From Methanobacterium sp. (GTDB lineage Archaea; Methanobacteriota; Methanobacteria; Methanobacteriales; Methanobacteriaceae), in contig PMMY01000180.1 of NCBI GenBank assembly GCA_003162655.1, forward strand, positions 3,320 to 12,451: a stretch of DNA of 9,132 nt. Direction: 5' to 3'. A program made the position numbers and the translations under genes. This document shows positions 7,852-9,132 of this stretch, piece after piece (position 1 is the first letter of the stretch; the number at the start of each line of letters is the position of its first letter). Below the pieces are notes generated by a model. The model was not told where the DNA came from, searched no databases, and worked only from the letters and a program-made list of their open reading frames with translations.

Positions 7852-8991
7852 TTAAAGTCTAATAGCCCTTTCCCGCCTGAAATATCTTACAGTGAATACG
7901 AATATCATGAGAGAGATTAAAATGGTTGGTACTGCTGAAAATATAACATCAACGTTTATATTAGGTGTTGAAGCTATTTTTACCATTATTACTGTGGGTA
8001 TAAAGTTCAAGATAGGTGTAAAATAGGATGTCTTAATAAAGAGGGGCATGAATAATATAAAAGTTGCAAATACAAGAATAATTGTTATGGCAGAGTTAGC
8101 TTCTTTTGTACTATCAACAAACATTGAAAGCAGTATCCCAATACCAATAAACCCTAATCCCATAAAGAATAAAATAACGAACATCAATATTGGATTGTAA
8201 ATAGGTACTCTAAGCAGATCTAAAAGAATGATCCATACAACACTTTGAATAAGTGAAAAGAATAATATTGGCAGTGTTTTTCCAAGCATTATCATGGAAC
8301 TTGATATTGGAGTCATTAGAAGAACTTCAAAAGTTTTTCTTTCCCTTTCACCAACTATGCTATCTGTTACAATGTTGCTTGCCAGGAAAAATGGCAAAAG
8401 AAGAATAAATGGTACAATGAATCCATACATTATTTCAACAAAGTAAGGACTATCAAGGGCGATGTTAGCATGATGATTTTCATTGAGATTAACTACTTGG
8501 AGATTAACAGGATTTATTATCTTCTTTATTTCAGTGGAGTTCAAACCTGATGATGCAAGTTTATTTTGCAGTTGATATTCACTTACAGCCTTATTTATCT
8601 TGGTTGTAACCACTGGATAAAAAACATTAGAAGTGTCTGTTTTAACTGTTACATTTTGCCCCCCTGGAGGATTAACAACAACAACAGCAACAAGGGTTGT
8701 TCCAAGAAAATTTTGGACGGTACTGATATTTTTGTAGTAAGTCAGGTTGAGATTCTGTTTCAAAAGATCAGCCTCAAGTTGAGTGTTATGTATACTATCA
8801 GGAACCCCAACTTTAAGAACAGATGTAGCCCCATAATGGTCTAAAAGTGTAGGATCAGACGCAATTGAGCTGGCTATAGCAAGGCCGAACGTTCCTAGTA
8901 AAATGAATACTTGGACTAATACCACGACTAGGTATATCTTATTTTTAAGAATGTCCTGGCCTTCCTTCCTTCCTAAAGCTGATAATTTCAT
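7852..8991 (-). CDS. ABC-2 type transporter permease (NatB-like)
   Basis: This is a 379-residue membrane subunit of an ABC exporter. The layout is a short cytoplasmic N-terminus (MKLSALGRKEGQDILKNK), one span at about 19-42, a large polar domain at about 43-185 expected outside the membrane, then five or so spans at about 187-208, 233-258, 266-290, 299-318 and 348-370. After the second span comes GERERKTFEVLLMTPISSSMIMLGK (from 214), the characteristic cytoplasmic coupling stretch of ABC-2 permeases, and later SMFVDSTKEANS. The outer domain carries four N-x-S/T sequons (Asn82, 88, 113, 151), which could be glycosylated in an archaeon. The substrate is unknown; NatB-like permeases are linked to sodium or drug efflux, but the family is broad. 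No ATP-binding subunit gene is present; it may lie to the right of the window. The ATG start fits the family N-terminus and a box A about 35 bases upstream. Confidence 0.9.
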   Translation of the reverse strand: MKLSALGRKEGQDILKNKIYLVVVLVQVFILLGTFGLAIASSIASDPTLLDHYGATSVLKVGVPDSIHNTQLEADLLKQNLNLTYYKNISTVQNFLGTTLVAVVVVNPPGGQNVTVKTDTSNVFYPVVTTKINKAVSEYQLQNKLASSGLNSTEIKKIINPVNLQVVNLNENHHANIALDSPYFVEIMYGFIVPFILLLPFFLASNIVTDSIVGERERKTFEVLLMTPISSSMIMLGKTLPILFFSLIQSVVWIILLDLLRVPIYNPILMFVILFFMGLGFIGIGILLSMFVDSTKEANSAITIILVFATFILFMPLFIKTSYFTPILNFIPTVIMVKIASTPNINVDVIFSAVPTILISLMIFVFTVRYFRRERAIRL

Positions 8992-8993
8992 TT

Positions 8994-9050
8994 TGTTCCA
9001 TTTTTTAATTTTTATTACAAGTTTTTTATATATTTATCATGTGTGATATA
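8994..9050 (-). promoter_or_regulatory. Promoter of the ABC permease gene, with adjacent inverted repeat
   Basis: On the minus strand the sequence AAATATATAAAAAAC (9035 down to 9021) is a strong archaeal box A. Spacing of about 25 bases puts the transcription start near 9003, leaving a leader of only about 12 bases. The only ribosome-binding-like bases are a weak TGGAA (9000-8996), so the message may be nearly leaderless. A 5-bp inverted repeat TATCA-TGTG-TGATA (9035-9048) lies directly upstream of box A, where the BRE should be, and could be a regulator site. The remaining bases to 9132 hold no gene I can establish. Confidence 0.5.
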
Positions 9051-9132
9051 TTCCTCTTAACCATTATTTAGATTATAATGTCTTTATATCAAGATTTATT
9101 CTTTCTTTTCAAGTATTCTTTGTTCCTTATTA

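Noticed and set aside
8566..8844. 92-codon open frame on the + strand opposite the permease gene
   Set aside because: It lies fully inside the ABC-2 permease gene, which has clear family motifs. The translated peptide has no recognisable features and no ribosome binding site was seen.
1..9132. Mobile element, CRISPR array or defence system
   Set aside because: No transposase, integrase, terminal inverted repeats, regularly spaced repeats or defence-type domains were seen on either strand. Gene content and base composition look uniform apart from ordinary AT-rich spacers.

Overview
This is an AT-rich archaeal window, and the gene content points to a methanogen, most probably of the order Methanobacteriales (Methanobacterium-like). 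Four things support this. The S-adenosylmethionine synthetase is the archaeal type, not bacterial MetK. The isoleucyl-tRNA synthetase is the long archaeal/eukaryal type with the HLGT form of the HIGH motif. The promoters look like archaeal box A (TATA) elements. The ribosome binding sites are GGAG- and GGTGAT-type and sit 3-8 bases before the starts. The assignment rests on recognising protein families by eye, not on a database search.

Layout, left to right. Bases 1-450 hold the 3' end of the AdoMet synthetase gene (+). A 273-bp T-rich gap follows, with a likely terminator and then the box A and ribosome binding site of ileS. The complete ileS (724-3933, +) encodes isoleucyl-tRNA synthetase. 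A 136-bp spacer carries candidate promoter elements, a 7-bp inverted repeat and an 11-bp direct repeat ahead of purL. purL (4070-6223, +) encodes the large subunit of FGAM synthase. It is followed after 4 bases by a dolichol-kinase-like membrane protein gene (6228-6788, +). That gene overlaps by 10 bases an unrecognised cysteine-free membrane protein gene with a TTG start (6779-7813, +). A 20-bp perfect A8-TTAA-T8 palindrome (7823-7842) separates this operon from a convergent ABC-2 type transporter permease gene (7852-8991, -). The last 141 bases hold the permease promoter.

How the genes fit together. AdoMet synthetase, IleRS and PurL are housekeeping enzymes of one-carbon metabolism, translation and purine synthesis. 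The tight purL - dolichol kinase - membrane protein coupling suggests one transcript whose last two products act at the membrane, plausibly in polyprenol phosphate metabolism for glycosylation; that is inference. The permease is a separate unit whose ATPase partner is not in the window.

I see no mobile element, CRISPR array, RNA gene or integration scar. Most of the window is ordinary chromosomal core. The parts most worth a second look are the His-clustered membrane protein (6779-7813), the Cys/His-rich insertion in the IleRS editing domain, and the structured purL leader.
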